Below are positions 7,244 through 15,177 of a DNA stretch of 38,512 nucleotides, piece by piece. The position numbers and the translations under genes were made by a program. Position 1 is the stretch's first letter; each line of letters opens with the position of its first letter. This DNA comes from JABDJZ01 sp047619685. Its GTDB lineage: Bacteria; Bacteroidota; Rhodothermia; Rhodothermales; UBA10348. The stretch is taken from positions 1 to 38,512 of the forward strand of contig JBLHLC010000037.1 in assembly GCA_047619685.1 (NCBI GenBank), in the 5' to 3' direction. Under the pieces are notes generated by a model, which saw only the letters and a list, made by a program, of their open reading frames with translations, searched no databases and was not told the DNA's origin.

Positions 7244-8496
7244 CTGATCCGGACAGACCGGACGACTTCCTCAGCCCTGGCCACGGCTTCGTCGCGTGAG
7301 TTGCCGGTCGTGATCGCAAACCCGGCTCGCATGGTGTGATTCCGCACGTGGGGAATGGTATCGCCTGGCCGGGTCCAGACGATCAGTTTGTGGACCCAGG
7401 GGGCGCTCGCGAGCTCCGGGGGCACCTCGACCGCCGTGACAAGGCCTGGGTCCGGGAAGAAGTAGCGGATGCAGACTCCCTTCTGAAAACGGGGACGGCA
7501 CTCGGCGGGATCCACGGGTTCTCCAAGGGCCATCCGGATGGCCACGCCGATGAGGTCCACACCCGTCCCAAGCGGAATCTGGTCCGTGCTCATCCATCCG
7601 CCGGAGAGGCGCAGCGCGACCTCAATCACGAAGGGTCCGTCCTCGGTGAGGACCATATCGCCCTTGCAGATCCCGTCGGACACGCCGAGTGCAAGGCCCG
7701 CCTGTTCGGCGGTACGGACAAGCTCGGACAAGGGCTCGGCTGGCAGGATGGAGGGCTGAGACCCCCCATCTTCAATCATAAACGGGGCAAACTGCGCCAG
7801 TCTGTCGTAATTGCGGTCGATAATCCCCGGCGTAAAGCCTCTGCCGCCTAGAATTACCGACTCGGTAGAGACCTGTGGGCCGGCCAGGAATGATTCCACC
7901 ATCGCGCGTCCGGTCGGCGAGGCCTGGACTGCATCGCGAAAGGCTTGCTCTGGATTGTGCTGGGGCGTGATGCGCTGTACGCCACGGCTGCCGCGGCTGT
8001 CGACCGGTTTGATGACGAGTGGCTCCGGGTGCTCACGAAGGAGGGCACGCAGATGAGCGGGGCTTTGGCATGGCTCGTACCACGGGACAGGAATGCCAGC
8101 CGCGGCCAGCACATCCTTCATCGCGAGCTTGTCGCTGGCCAGCTCGGCGGCCACGATCGGGATGCCTGGAAGGCCCAGATGAGCGGCGACGTGGGAGACC
8201 GTCAGGGGGACGTCGGCTGCGACGCAGAGGACACCATCAATAGGCCGGACCGTGCGGTGGTAGCGGTCGGCGGCCTCCAATGTCGCCGCCGCATCGTAGG
8301 TGGAGGCGAGGAGAAAGTCGTCGCAGTGGGCTACTCCGGGCGCGTCTGGATTAAGGTCTGACACCACGACATGGAGCCCCATCGCCTTGGCCCGCAGAAT
8401 ACCCGGAACGGCCTCTACTCCGGCGCTGACCAGAAGGAGAGTCTTCCTATCCGGCAAACATTCCCCCGTTGGCGTTGATGACCTGTCCGTTGACAT
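7234..8496 (-). CDS. ATP-grasp carboxylate-amine ligase-like protein
   Basis: This is a 420-residue ATP-grasp protein (407 if it starts at the TTG at 8457). It has a Rossmann-like pre-ATP-grasp domain starting KTLLLVSAGVEAV, a lysine-containing ATP-binding strand (PLVIKPVDSRGSRGV) and a C-terminal metal-binding strand (VIEVALRLSGG). Such enzymes join a carboxylate to an amine through an acyl-phosphate. The ATG at 8496 gives a 50-base overlap with the SDR gene; the TTG at 8457 gives an 11-base overlap and starts right at the first beta strand, so it is a serious alternative. As third gene of the TPP/SDR/ATP-grasp operon, it could attach an amino acid to the carboxylate or amine of the sugar. 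The substrate is unknown. Confidence 0.82.
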   Translation of the reverse strand: MSTDRSSTPTGECLPDRKTLLLVSAGVEAVPGILRAKAMGLHVVVSDLNPDAPGVAHCDDFLLASTYDAAATLEAADRYHRTVRPIDGVLCVAADVPLTVSHVAAHLGLPGIPIVAAELASDKLAMKDVLAAAGIPVPWYEPCQSPAHLRALLREHPEPLVIKPVDSRGSRGVQRITPQHNPEQAFRDAVQASPTGRAMVESFLAGPQVSTESVILGGRGFTPGIIDRNYDRLAQFAPFMIEDGGSQPSILPAEPLSELVRTAEQAGLALGVSDGICKGDMVLTEDGPFVIEVALRLSGGWMSTDQIPLGTGVDLIGVAIRMALGEPVDPAECRPRFQKGVCIRYFFPDPGLVTAVEVPPELASAPWVHKLIVWTRPGDTIPHVRNHTMRAGFAITTGNSRDEAVARAEEVVRSVRIRIA

Positions 8497-9178
8497 AGGA
8501 AGAGTCGGGTCCCGCGAGGAAGGAAACCACGGCCGCGATTTCGTCTACGGTTCCAAGCCGTCTCATGGGGATTGTTGCTTGAGCGTTGGCCAAGTCGTCG
8601 TCCGTGCCCAGTTCGGGCGCGCTCATGTCGGTCAGTACGAGGCCGACTGACACCGCGTTGCTGGTTATCCCCTTGGCGCCGTACAAGCGCCCAAGGGATC
8701 GGGTCAGGTTGATCAGGCCGGCCTTGGACGCCGCGTAGTGCACCTGATGGATGCCTCCATGCTGGCCACCGATGGATGTGATGTTAATGATGCGGCCCGA
8801 TCCGGACGCCAACATGTCCGGAAGCACCTCCTGAGACAAGGCGAAGGGCCCGCGCAAATTGGCTGCCATCATGGCGTCCCAGTCGGCATCGGTCAGCTCG
8901 AGGAATGTCTGATGCTGAGAGGTGGCTGCGTTGTTGACGAGGACCTCAATGGGTCCCAAATGGCTGCGGGCGGCATCGACGGCCACCCGAATGCTGTCGC
9001 GGTCGGCGGCATCCATCTGGATGGCAAAGCCTCCGATCTCGCCCGCCACGGCCTCTGCGCTTTCGCGGTTGGAGAGGTAGGTCAGCGCTACACGGAAACC
9101 GTCCTCGGCTAGGCGCAGCGCGATGCCGCGACCGATGCCGCGGCTACCTCCAGTTACGAATGCGGTACGGCGAGTCAT
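8447..9178 (-). CDS. Short-chain dehydrogenase/reductase
   Basis: This 243-residue classical SDR is of the FabG-like type. It has the cofactor motif TGGSRGIG (9-16), NNAA (82-85) and the catalytic triad Ser135, Tyr148 and Lys152 (YAASK). The motif with Arg after the glycine-rich loop suggests NADPH. The ATG at 9178 overlaps the stop of the TPP enzyme gene by 4 bases, so the two are translationally coupled; the frame remains open upstream, but that part lies within the neighbour. In the yersiniose pathway a TPP enzyme (YerE) attaches a two-carbon unit to a keto sugar and a reductase (YerF) then reduces it. The pairing here resembles that logic, but this is inference. Confidence 0.87.
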   Translation of the reverse strand: MTRRTAFVTGGSRGIGRGIALRLAEDGFRVALTYLSNRESAEAVAGEIGGFAIQMDAADRDSIRVAVDAARSHLGPIEVLVNNAATSQHQTFLELTDADWDAMMAANLRGPFALSQEVLPDMLASGSGRIINITSIGGQHGGIHQVHYAASKAGLINLTRSLGRLYGAKGITSNAVSVGLVLTDMSAPELGTDDDLANAQATIPMRRLGTVDEIAAVVSFLAGPDSSYVNGQVINANGGMFAG

Positions 9179-10878
9179 GCGGGGTGGTAGGGCCACATCT
9201 GGTCGAGGCGCTGTCCGCCCATCAACATTGGGACGACGTCGGCGCGAGAGTCGATCAGGCAATGTACCAGCGCAGGACCATCCATCGAAATAGCCTCCTC
9301 CAACGCTGCATCCACCTCGCTCCGCTGTCTGACCGTGAAGGCCGGGATGCCATAGGCGCGGGCCACCGCGGCAAGGTCGGGGTTCTTCTTGCCGCCAGTC
9401 GTCGGGTCCGAGTTCCAGTTCAGTTGCTGGAACTGCGAGACGATGCCGAGGCGATGGTTGTCCAGGACGATGAGCTTGATGGGCAGGTTGTGGGCCGCTA
9501 CTGCCTGCAGTTCCTGAATATTCATTTGAAGGGAGCCGTCCCCGACGAAGCACAGCACCAGGCTATCGGGCCGGGCCAGTTGGGCTCCAATGGCCGTCGG
9601 CAGATCGTATCCCATAGCCCCGTGGCCTCCGGATGTCAGCCATGGGCGCCGGGGAAAGTCGAAGTCCAGATGGCGCGCCGTCCACTGCTGGTGGGAGCCG
9701 ACTCCCGACACAATCACTGCGTCACGGCCCCGGGTGAGGCGGTTCGCTGCCTTGAGGATGGGCTGCGGCGGTAGCGCGTCGGCCTCGGCGGGATGCTCTT
9801 CTAGAGGGAATTCCCGTCGCCATTCCAAGATTTGCTCGTGCCAGACGGAGAGGTCCTTTGCACCGTGGGACGCGAGTGCCCCGTTCAGCATAGCCAGGGC
9901 CTCGCGCGCGTCGGCCCGGATTGAATGGTCCACCCTGACCCGGGGGTGGTCGAGTTCGGTGGGGTCAAGGTCGATGCGGACGACCTGGCCGTCCGGAACC
10001 CATGTGTCCACACGACTGCCTGTTTGTCGCACGTCCAGGCGGGCCCCGACGACCAATAGCACGTCCGCATTTTGCACTGCGAGGCCGGCGTATTGATTGC
10101 CGGTATGGCCCAGATAGCCCAAGGCCTCCGGACTGTTCGTCGGCACCGCACCAAGCCCAAGGATGCTCATCACGACCGGGATGCGGCGACTGCGGGCGAG
10201 CGCGCGGAGTTCTTCGTGGGCGTTCGCCAACAGAACCCCCTGTCCTGCAAGAATCACCGGTCGCTCTGCGTTCGCGAGCAGCGTCGCGGCGCCGAGGATG
10301 GCGTTGCTGTCGGGTGGGGGCGGCGGTGCCAGGTCCCGTGTCAATGATCCCGGTTCAGTGGTCAGGTTGCCTCGCTGAACATCCATGGGCAAGTCGATGA
10401 GAACAGGCCCCGGCCGGCCCTCGCGAGCCAGCGCGAAGGCCTCGGGCAGCATCGTCAAGAGATCGTCTGGCGTCATCGGCTGCAGGACGGCCTTCGTGAT
10501 GGGGCGGTAGAGGGCGGCCGTGTCGACCTGCTGGAAGCCTGTCTGCCGCACCGGGCGGCCGGAGCGCAGGTCACCAGTGCCCACCTGGCCCGTAATCACC
10601 ACGACCGGGGTCGAGTCAAAGAAGGCGTCAGCAATTGGCGTCACCAGGTTCGTGGCCCCTGGCCCCGAGGTTACGGCGACAACCTGCGTTTGTCCGCTCA
10701 GCCGAGCGCGCGCGAGCGCCGCGTAGCCGGCTCCCTGCTCATGGATTGATACATAAAGACGTACCGACTGTTTGACGCACTCGTCGTAGGTTGGGGCGAT
10801 CGTACCCCCTGGATACGTGAACAGGCAGTCTATGTTGTGAGCCCGAAAGCAGCGGACAATGAAATCGGATCCCGTCAT
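9175..10878 (-). CDS. TPP-dependent acetolactate-synthase-like enzyme
   Basis: This 567-residue protein has the three-domain layout of the acetolactate synthase/pyruvate oxidase family. The PYR domain carries the activating glutamate Glu47 (HEQGAGYAA), a central domain follows, and the C-terminal PP domain has the TPP-Mg motif GDGSLQMN (446-453) ending at DNH (473-475). I chose the ATG at 10878; the frame is open further upstream into the divergent neighbour's start region without family similarity. No regulatory small subunit or other ilv gene is nearby, so branched-chain amino acid synthesis is unlikely. A sugar-branching role like that of YerE, which transfers an acetaldehyde unit from pyruvate to a keto sugar, fits the surrounding glycan genes better. 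FAD binding cannot be judged. Confidence 0.85.
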   Translation of the reverse strand: MTGSDFIVRCFRAHNIDCLFTYPGGTIAPTYDECVKQSVRLYVSIHEQGAGYAALARARLSGQTQVVAVTSGPGATNLVTPIADAFFDSTPVVVITGQVGTGDLRSGRPVRQTGFQQVDTAALYRPITKAVLQPMTPDDLLTMLPEAFALAREGRPGPVLIDLPMDVQRGNLTTEPGSLTRDLAPPPPPDSNAILGAATLLANAERPVILAGQGVLLANAHEELRALARSRRIPVVMSILGLGAVPTNSPEALGYLGHTGNQYAGLAVQNADVLLVVGARLDVRQTGSRVDTWVPDGQVVRIDLDPTELDHPRVRVDHSIRADAREALAMLNGALASHGAKDLSVWHEQILEWRREFPLEEHPAEADALPPQPILKAANRLTRGRDAVIVSGVGSHQQWTARHLDFDFPRRPWLTSGGHGAMGYDLPTAIGAQLARPDSLVLCFVGDGSLQMNIQELQAVAAHNLPIKLIVLDNHRLGIVSQFQQLNWNSDPTTGGKKNPDLAAVARAYGIPAFTVRQRSEVDAALEEAISMDGPALVHCLIDSRADVVPMLMGGQRLDQMWPYHPA

Positions 10879-10948
10879 GGAGGCTTCGAAAAGGGGAGAG
10901 CGGCGCAATAGCCCAGGGTGATGTCCCGAGCGAGGTGGTGGCGACAAT

Positions 10949-12862
10949 ATGAATCTATACATCTTCTTCCACCTGAACATGATGTTCTCCTCAGTCGAGG
11001 TGGAGCAGCGGCCTGAGGTGATCGAGAAATGTTACTGGCCACTGCTGAGGATGGCAGACCGTCTGGGGATTCCGATTGGCGTCGAGGCGCCGGGGCTGAC
11101 ACTGGAGATCATCCGGGATATTGATCCCGCGTGGATTGCCGAGCTTCGGCGGCTCATGAGTTTTGGGTTGGTGGAGTTCATCGGGAGCGGGTATTCGCAG
11201 ATCATTGGGCCGCTGGTGCCGGCGGCAGTGAATCGGGCGAATTTCAGGATTGGGCACGAGGTTTACGAGGAGGTCCTGGGGAGTCGTCCGGCGATCGCGC
11301 TCGTGAACGAGCAAGCGTTTTCGGGAGGGCTGGTCCCGCTGTATCTGGAGGCCGGATACGAGGCCGTCATCATGGAGTGGAATAACCCTGCGCAGGCCAA
11401 TCCGCAGTGGGATTCCGAATGGCTGTATCAGCCGCAGCGGGCTGCGGGGACCGGTGGTACCAGCATTCCGATTATCTGGAACGAGTCGATCGCGTTTCAG
11501 AAGTTTCAGCGGTACCTGCATGGGGAGCTGGAGGAGGACGAGTACCTGGAGTGGTTTGACCGGGTGTCTGTGCCCGGGCGGTTTATGCCTGTTTATGGGG
11601 GGGATGCGGAGATCTTTGGTTTCCGGCCGGGGAGGTTTGCGACGGAGCCGAGGCTGTCTGGCGAGTCGGAGTGGGGGAAGATGGAGGCGCTGCTTGGAGC
11701 TCTGGAGGGGCGCTTTGTGGCGCCGTCGGCGGTCTTGGAGGCGGCGACGGAGCGGGTGTTGACGCTGGGGACGGCGGCTCAGCCGGTGCCGGTTAAGAAG
11801 CAGGGGAAGTACAATCTCATGCGGTGGGCGGTTACCGGGCGGGATGATTTTCGGATTAACGGGGCGTGTTGGGGGTTGGCTGAGGCACTGGGTTCGGAAG
11901 CCGGTGCTTCCGACGGTGACTGGCGAGAGTTATGCTACTTGTGGTCCAGCGACTTTCGCACGCACATCACAGAGTCGAGATGGGCTGCTTTTGGCGAAAC
12001 GCTGGCGGCGATGCAATCGCGTTTCCCTGCTGTGCACCGGGGCGCGGCGGAGTTTGGGGAGGACCACGCGTTCGAGATTAAACGTGTTGGTCGTTTCCTG
12101 GAGGTGCGTGGGGAGGGCGTCAAGGCGCGGTTCAATTGCCGGCGAGGTTTGGCTCTGGATGGTCTTGGTCTGGGCTCGGATTCGGCCCGCTGCGTGATCG
12201 TCGGAACGCTGCCTCATGGTCACTTTCCAGAGATGGCACTGGGAGCCGATTTCTACTCTGGCCATACCGTCCTGGAACAGCCCGGCAAGCATAAGATCAC
12301 GGATTTGAACCCCGTTGAGCCGTCGGTGGTGGTCGAGAAGGGAGCCGTGACGGTGTCTGGAATCATTCCGTTTGGTGACGGCGAGGTTGAGAAGAGTTGG
12401 ACCGTCTACGGGGACGGGAGCCTTCGGCTCGATGTTGTTATTCGACCTGGTCCGGATGCTGGACTGGGGGTATTGAGGCTGGGTTATTTTACCCTGATTC
12501 CTGACGCTTTCGATCGGGAGTCCATGTGCGTAAGCGCGTCCCAGGGTGGGGTGGACCTGGAGCAGTTACCAATCGGATCGGAATCCTTCGATCACGGTGC
12601 ACCAGTCTCAGGCCTAGTCTCGGCCGTTGCTGGAGTGGGGTCCGGAGCCTTGAACCTGGGTGATGCCCGGCGACAAATCAGGATCGTGGTCGATGCCGCG
12701 CTTCAGTCTCTGGTGTCGTTCCGGCCCTCAGTACTAGGGTTTCTCTGCCGGGTCGCGTTTACCGCAGCCGAGATTGACGATACGCGCAAATTTGGAGGGC
12801 GGGGCGAGATTAGGGCGAGCATTCGGCTGGACCCCAAGGGTGCTCCGGCGTCGCCGGCGTAG
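10949..12862 (+). CDS. GH57-like glycoside hydrolase-fold protein
   Basis: This 637-residue cytoplasmic protein (no signal peptide) has an N-terminal GH57-like barrel. I see the start strand FFHLNMMFSS (6-15), GSGYSQIIGP (79-88), the segment LVNEQAFSGGLVP (118-130) with a candidate nucleophile Glu121, and YGGDAEIFGFRPGRF with a candidate acid Asp. The last 250 residues resemble the beta-sandwich found behind such barrels. GH57 contains alpha-amylases, branching enzymes and galactosidases; relatives of this form often sit in polysaccharide loci. It diverges from the TPP gene with 70 bases between starts, and GAGGTGG lies 10 bases before the ATG. The 11.1-11.9 kb part is markedly rich in G-ending codons and GGG runs compared with its neighbours. 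Confidence 0.7.
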   Translation: MNLYIFFHLNMMFSSVEVEQRPEVIEKCYWPLLRMADRLGIPIGVEAPGLTLEIIRDIDPAWIAELRRLMSFGLVEFIGSGYSQIIGPLVPAAVNRANFRIGHEVYEEVLGSRPAIALVNEQAFSGGLVPLYLEAGYEAVIMEWNNPAQANPQWDSEWLYQPQRAAGTGGTSIPIIWNESIAFQKFQRYLHGELEEDEYLEWFDRVSVPGRFMPVYGGDAEIFGFRPGRFATEPRLSGESEWGKMEALLGALEGRFVAPSAVLEAATERVLTLGTAAQPVPVKKQGKYNLMRWAVTGRDDFRINGACWGLAEALGSEAGASDGDWRELCYLWSSDFRTHITESRWAAFGETLAAMQSRFPAVHRGAAEFGEDHAFEIKRVGRFLEVRGEGVKARFNCRRGLALDGLGLGSDSARCVIVGTLPHGHFPEMALGADFYSGHTVLEQPGKHKITDLNPVEPSVVVEKGAVTVSGIIPFGDGEVEKSWTVYGDGSLRLDVVIRPGPDAGLGVLRLGYFTLIPDAFDRESMCVSASQGGVDLEQLPIGSESFDHGAPVSGLVSAVAGVGSGALNLGDARRQIRIVVDAALQSLVSFRPSVLGFLCRVAFTAAEIDDTRKFGGRGEIRASIRLDPKGAPASPA

Positions 12863-12870
12863 CGCCGGAG
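12843..12870 (+). terminator. GC-rich hairpin at the end of the GH57-like gene
   Basis: An 8-bp perfect stem (CTCCGGCG at 12843-12850 and CGCCGGAG at 12863-12870) has a 12-base loop that contains the TAG stop codon of the gene. No T tract follows, so intrinsic termination is uncertain. It lies between convergent genes. Confidence 0.3.
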
Positions 12871-12906
12871 GCCTGAAGCCTGAAGCCAATCAGCCGGCGG
12901 CGACGT

Positions 12907-14859
12907 CTACCACGCCTCGCCGACGCCAAGCGGCGCGGATTCCATGCCGACAGTCCCGAACGTCGGCACCAGACTCGAAAGCCGGCTAAACAGTTCGTCC
13001 TTCCGGCCGGCTTGCGCAGCAGCGATCAGGGCGTCGACGAGTTCATCGAAGGTGTATGCGAGATCTGCGCCGCCGGCGCCGTCGCCGCCGGCCGAGACAA
13101 CTGCATCGTCTGCGCCCTTACAGACGAAAATACTACGGTGCTCGGTACGGACGTACTCTTCGCCGTCCATGAAGAGCTCTTCGAACATCTTCTCACCCGG
13201 GCAGAGACCTGAGAACACGATGTCTAGGTCTTCTCCCTCACGGAGTCCACTAAGTCGGATCACGTCGCGGGCCAGGTCATGGATTTTGACCGGTTCGCCC
13301 ATGTCGAGAACGAAAACCTCGCCACCCTTGCCCAGGGTACTGGCCTGCAGGACAAGGGAGACGGATTCCGGAATGGTCATGAAATAGCGCTTCATGTCCG
13401 GGTGCGTCACGGTAACGGGCCCACCGGCCTTGATTTGACGTCGGAACGTCTCAAGAACGCTGCCGCTGCTTCCGAGCACGTTTCCGAAGCGGACTGCCAT
13501 GAACGGGCGACCGGTCCGCTCGGCGGTCTTGTAGACCAGCATCTCGGCGATGCGCTTCGTGGAACCCATCACGTTCCCGGGATTCACGGCCTTGTCCGTC
13601 GAAATCATGACAAAGGCGCTGACATTGTGCTCTACCGAGACCTCAAGCAGATTCCGAGTCCCAAGCACGTTGTTGGTGATTGCCTCTTCCGGATTGCTCT
13701 CCATGAGCGGCACGTGCTTGTGCGCTGCGGCGTGGAATACTATCTCGGGCCTGAACTCAGCGAAAACACGGTCCAGACGGGCGCGATCACGAATGTCCGC
13801 AATCACCGGATGGCATGTCGCCTGAGTTGAGCCGGCTGACACCTCCTGCTCAATGTCGAAAATGGAATTCTCGCCGTGACCAACCAGGACCACGTCAGAC
13901 GGCTGGTGCCGGAGTATCTGTCGAATGAGCTCGCCTCCAATCGATCCCCCGGCTCCGGTCACCAGGACGCGCTTTCCGGTCAGGAGCGTCGTGACGCGGT
14001 GTGTCTCCGAGTTGACCGGGGCGCGTCTGAGCAAGTCCTCGACCTGCACCGGCCTGAGTTGGCGTACGAGAACCGAGCCGTTGAGTATTTCGGAAATTCC
14101 CGGAACGACAGTGACCTTCAGGCCCGCCTCCACAGCAGTTTCGGTGATTTTTCGGATCGCCCTTCCGGCGGCGGTCGGCATGGCAATCACCACCGTCTCA
14201 GCCGCATGCGCCCGCGCCACGGCTCTCAGGTCGCTCGTTAGACCGTCTACTTCTATCCCTCGAATTCGGAGACCGGTCTTCGCGTCGTCGTCGTCCACAA
14301 AGGCGACGGGGGTCAATCCAAGGCTCGGGTTGGCCTGCATCTCTCGCACAATCATGACCCCAGCCCGGCCTGCGCCCGCGACAATCACACGATTGTCACG
14401 TCCCGCCTTGTGGAGCCTTTCGTAGATCCGTTGCGCGAGACGTGTTCCAAATCTTGGTGCGGAGACCAGCGGGAAAGCTATAAGCGCTTCAATCAGCGGG
14501 ATTGAGCGCGGGAAGGATTCGTCGACAAAGCCGAACGGGCGCAGGACCAGGAAAAACACACCAAGTTGAACTGTGAAGGCCACTATCGACCCCAGTCCCA
14601 GACGGGCTAGCTCGTCAACTGATGCGTAGCGCCACATCCTCTGGAACAGCTTGAAGCGGAAGAAGACGGCCAAGCGTATGGCGAGGAACGCCATAGTGAC
14701 GACAACAATCGACCAGCGATAGCTGTATACCGCCTCCCACGACTCCGTCCTCACCAGGACCGCGAGAGTCGTGGCGACGAGCGAAATCATCAGGTCGGCA
14801 ACCAGGACATGCCGATTGCGAACGCCGACGAACCAAGCAGCGAGTCGTTCGAGATTCAT
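12907..14859 (-). CDS. Membrane-anchored nucleoside-diphosphate-sugar dehydratase (CapD/WbpM/PglF type)
   Basis: This 650-residue protein has four predicted N-terminal membrane helices (about 18-36, 50-68, 88-107 and 117-134), a CoA-binding-like Rossmann domain (VIVAGAGRAG, 158-167) and a C-terminal extended-SDR domain (TGAGGSIG, 301-308). The active-site region TDKAVNPGNVMGSTKR (421-436) has Met in place of the usual catalytic Tyr, as in UDP-GlcNAc 4,6-dehydratases of the WbpM/PglF/CapD group. Such enzymes make UDP-4-keto-6-deoxy-HexNAc, the entry point for bacillosamine, legionaminic and related sugars. The ATG at 14859 is preferred over an in-frame GTG at 14868. It probably supplies the precursor for the glycan operon. 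The C-terminus ends with a Gly/Ala-rich insert of no clear role. Confidence 0.9.
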   Translation of the reverse strand: MNLERLAAWFVGVRNRHVLVADLMISLVATTLAVLVRTESWEAVYSYRWSIVVVTMAFLAIRLAVFFRFKLFQRMWRYASVDELARLGLGSIVAFTVQLGVFFLVLRPFGFVDESFPRSIPLIEALIAFPLVSAPRFGTRLAQRIYERLHKAGRDNRVIVAGAGRAGVMIVREMQANPSLGLTPVAFVDDDDAKTGLRIRGIEVDGLTSDLRAVARAHAAETVVIAMPTAAGRAIRKITETAVEAGLKVTVVPGISEILNGSVLVRQLRPVQVEDLLRRAPVNSETHRVTTLLTGKRVLVTGAGGSIGGELIRQILRHQPSDVVLVGHGENSIFDIEQEVSAGSTQATCHPVIADIRDRARLDRVFAEFRPEIVFHAAAHKHVPLMESNPEEAITNNVLGTRNLLEVSVEHNVSAFVMISTDKAVNPGNVMGSTKRIAEMLVYKTAERTGRPFMAVRFGNVLGSSGSVLETFRRQIKAGGPVTVTHPDMKRYFMTIPESVSLVLQASTLGKGGEVFVLDMGEPVKIHDLARDVIRLSGLREGEDLDIVFSGLCPGEKMFEELFMDGEEYVRTEHRSIFVCKGADDAVVSAGGDGAGGADLAYTFDELVDALIAAAQAGRKDELFSRLSSLVPTFGTVGMESAPLGVGEAW

Positions 14860-15177
14860 AGACAACACTCTAATATCCCGATCCTCTGGGCGCTCGAAAT
14901 ATGGAGCAACTCAGGTGGGGCTTTCTCTTGATCTAACAAATACTATTACGTATGAAATCTGCGAATCCGGGAGAACGCTACCCCATTGTTATCCTCTTAG
15001 GCGGCAGGGGCGCTTTTCCGATCCGAATGATGCCGGGGTTCATGGGGTTCAAAAGCGCTGCACCAGGCCTTTCTCGGAACGAGGCAAAGCTGGGTCGATG
15101 ACCGAGCCTTGGCCGAGTAGCTTGCCGGAAAGTGGAGGCAGGTCACTACCTTCCCACGGAAACATTCTGAACTACGC
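14860..15177. other. Divergent intergenic region between dehydratase and dehydrogenase genes
   Basis: This 318-base gap lies between divergent starts and is locally AT-rich around 14925-14975, so it should carry promoters for both genes. A candidate promoter for the dehydrogenase is listed separately. I see no RNA gene and no convincing coding frame. Confidence 0.4.
14928..14956 (+). promoter_or_regulatory. Candidate promoter TTGATC-N17-TATGAA
   Basis: TTGATC at 14928-14933 and TATGAA at 14951-14956 are separated by exactly 17 bases, inside the only AT-rich block of the divergent gap. Both hexamers match the sigma-70 consensus at four of six positions. If used, it would leave a leader of about 210 bases before the UDP-GlcNAc dehydrogenase gene. 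Bacteroidota-type sigma factors prefer other boxes, so this is tentative. Confidence 0.25.

Noticed and set aside
9175..10878. Acetolactate synthase of branched-chain amino acid synthesis (ilvB)
   Set aside because: No small subunit, ilvC or ilvD gene is near, and the gene is coupled to an SDR and an ATP-grasp gene in a glycan locus. The family similarity alone does not support ilvB.
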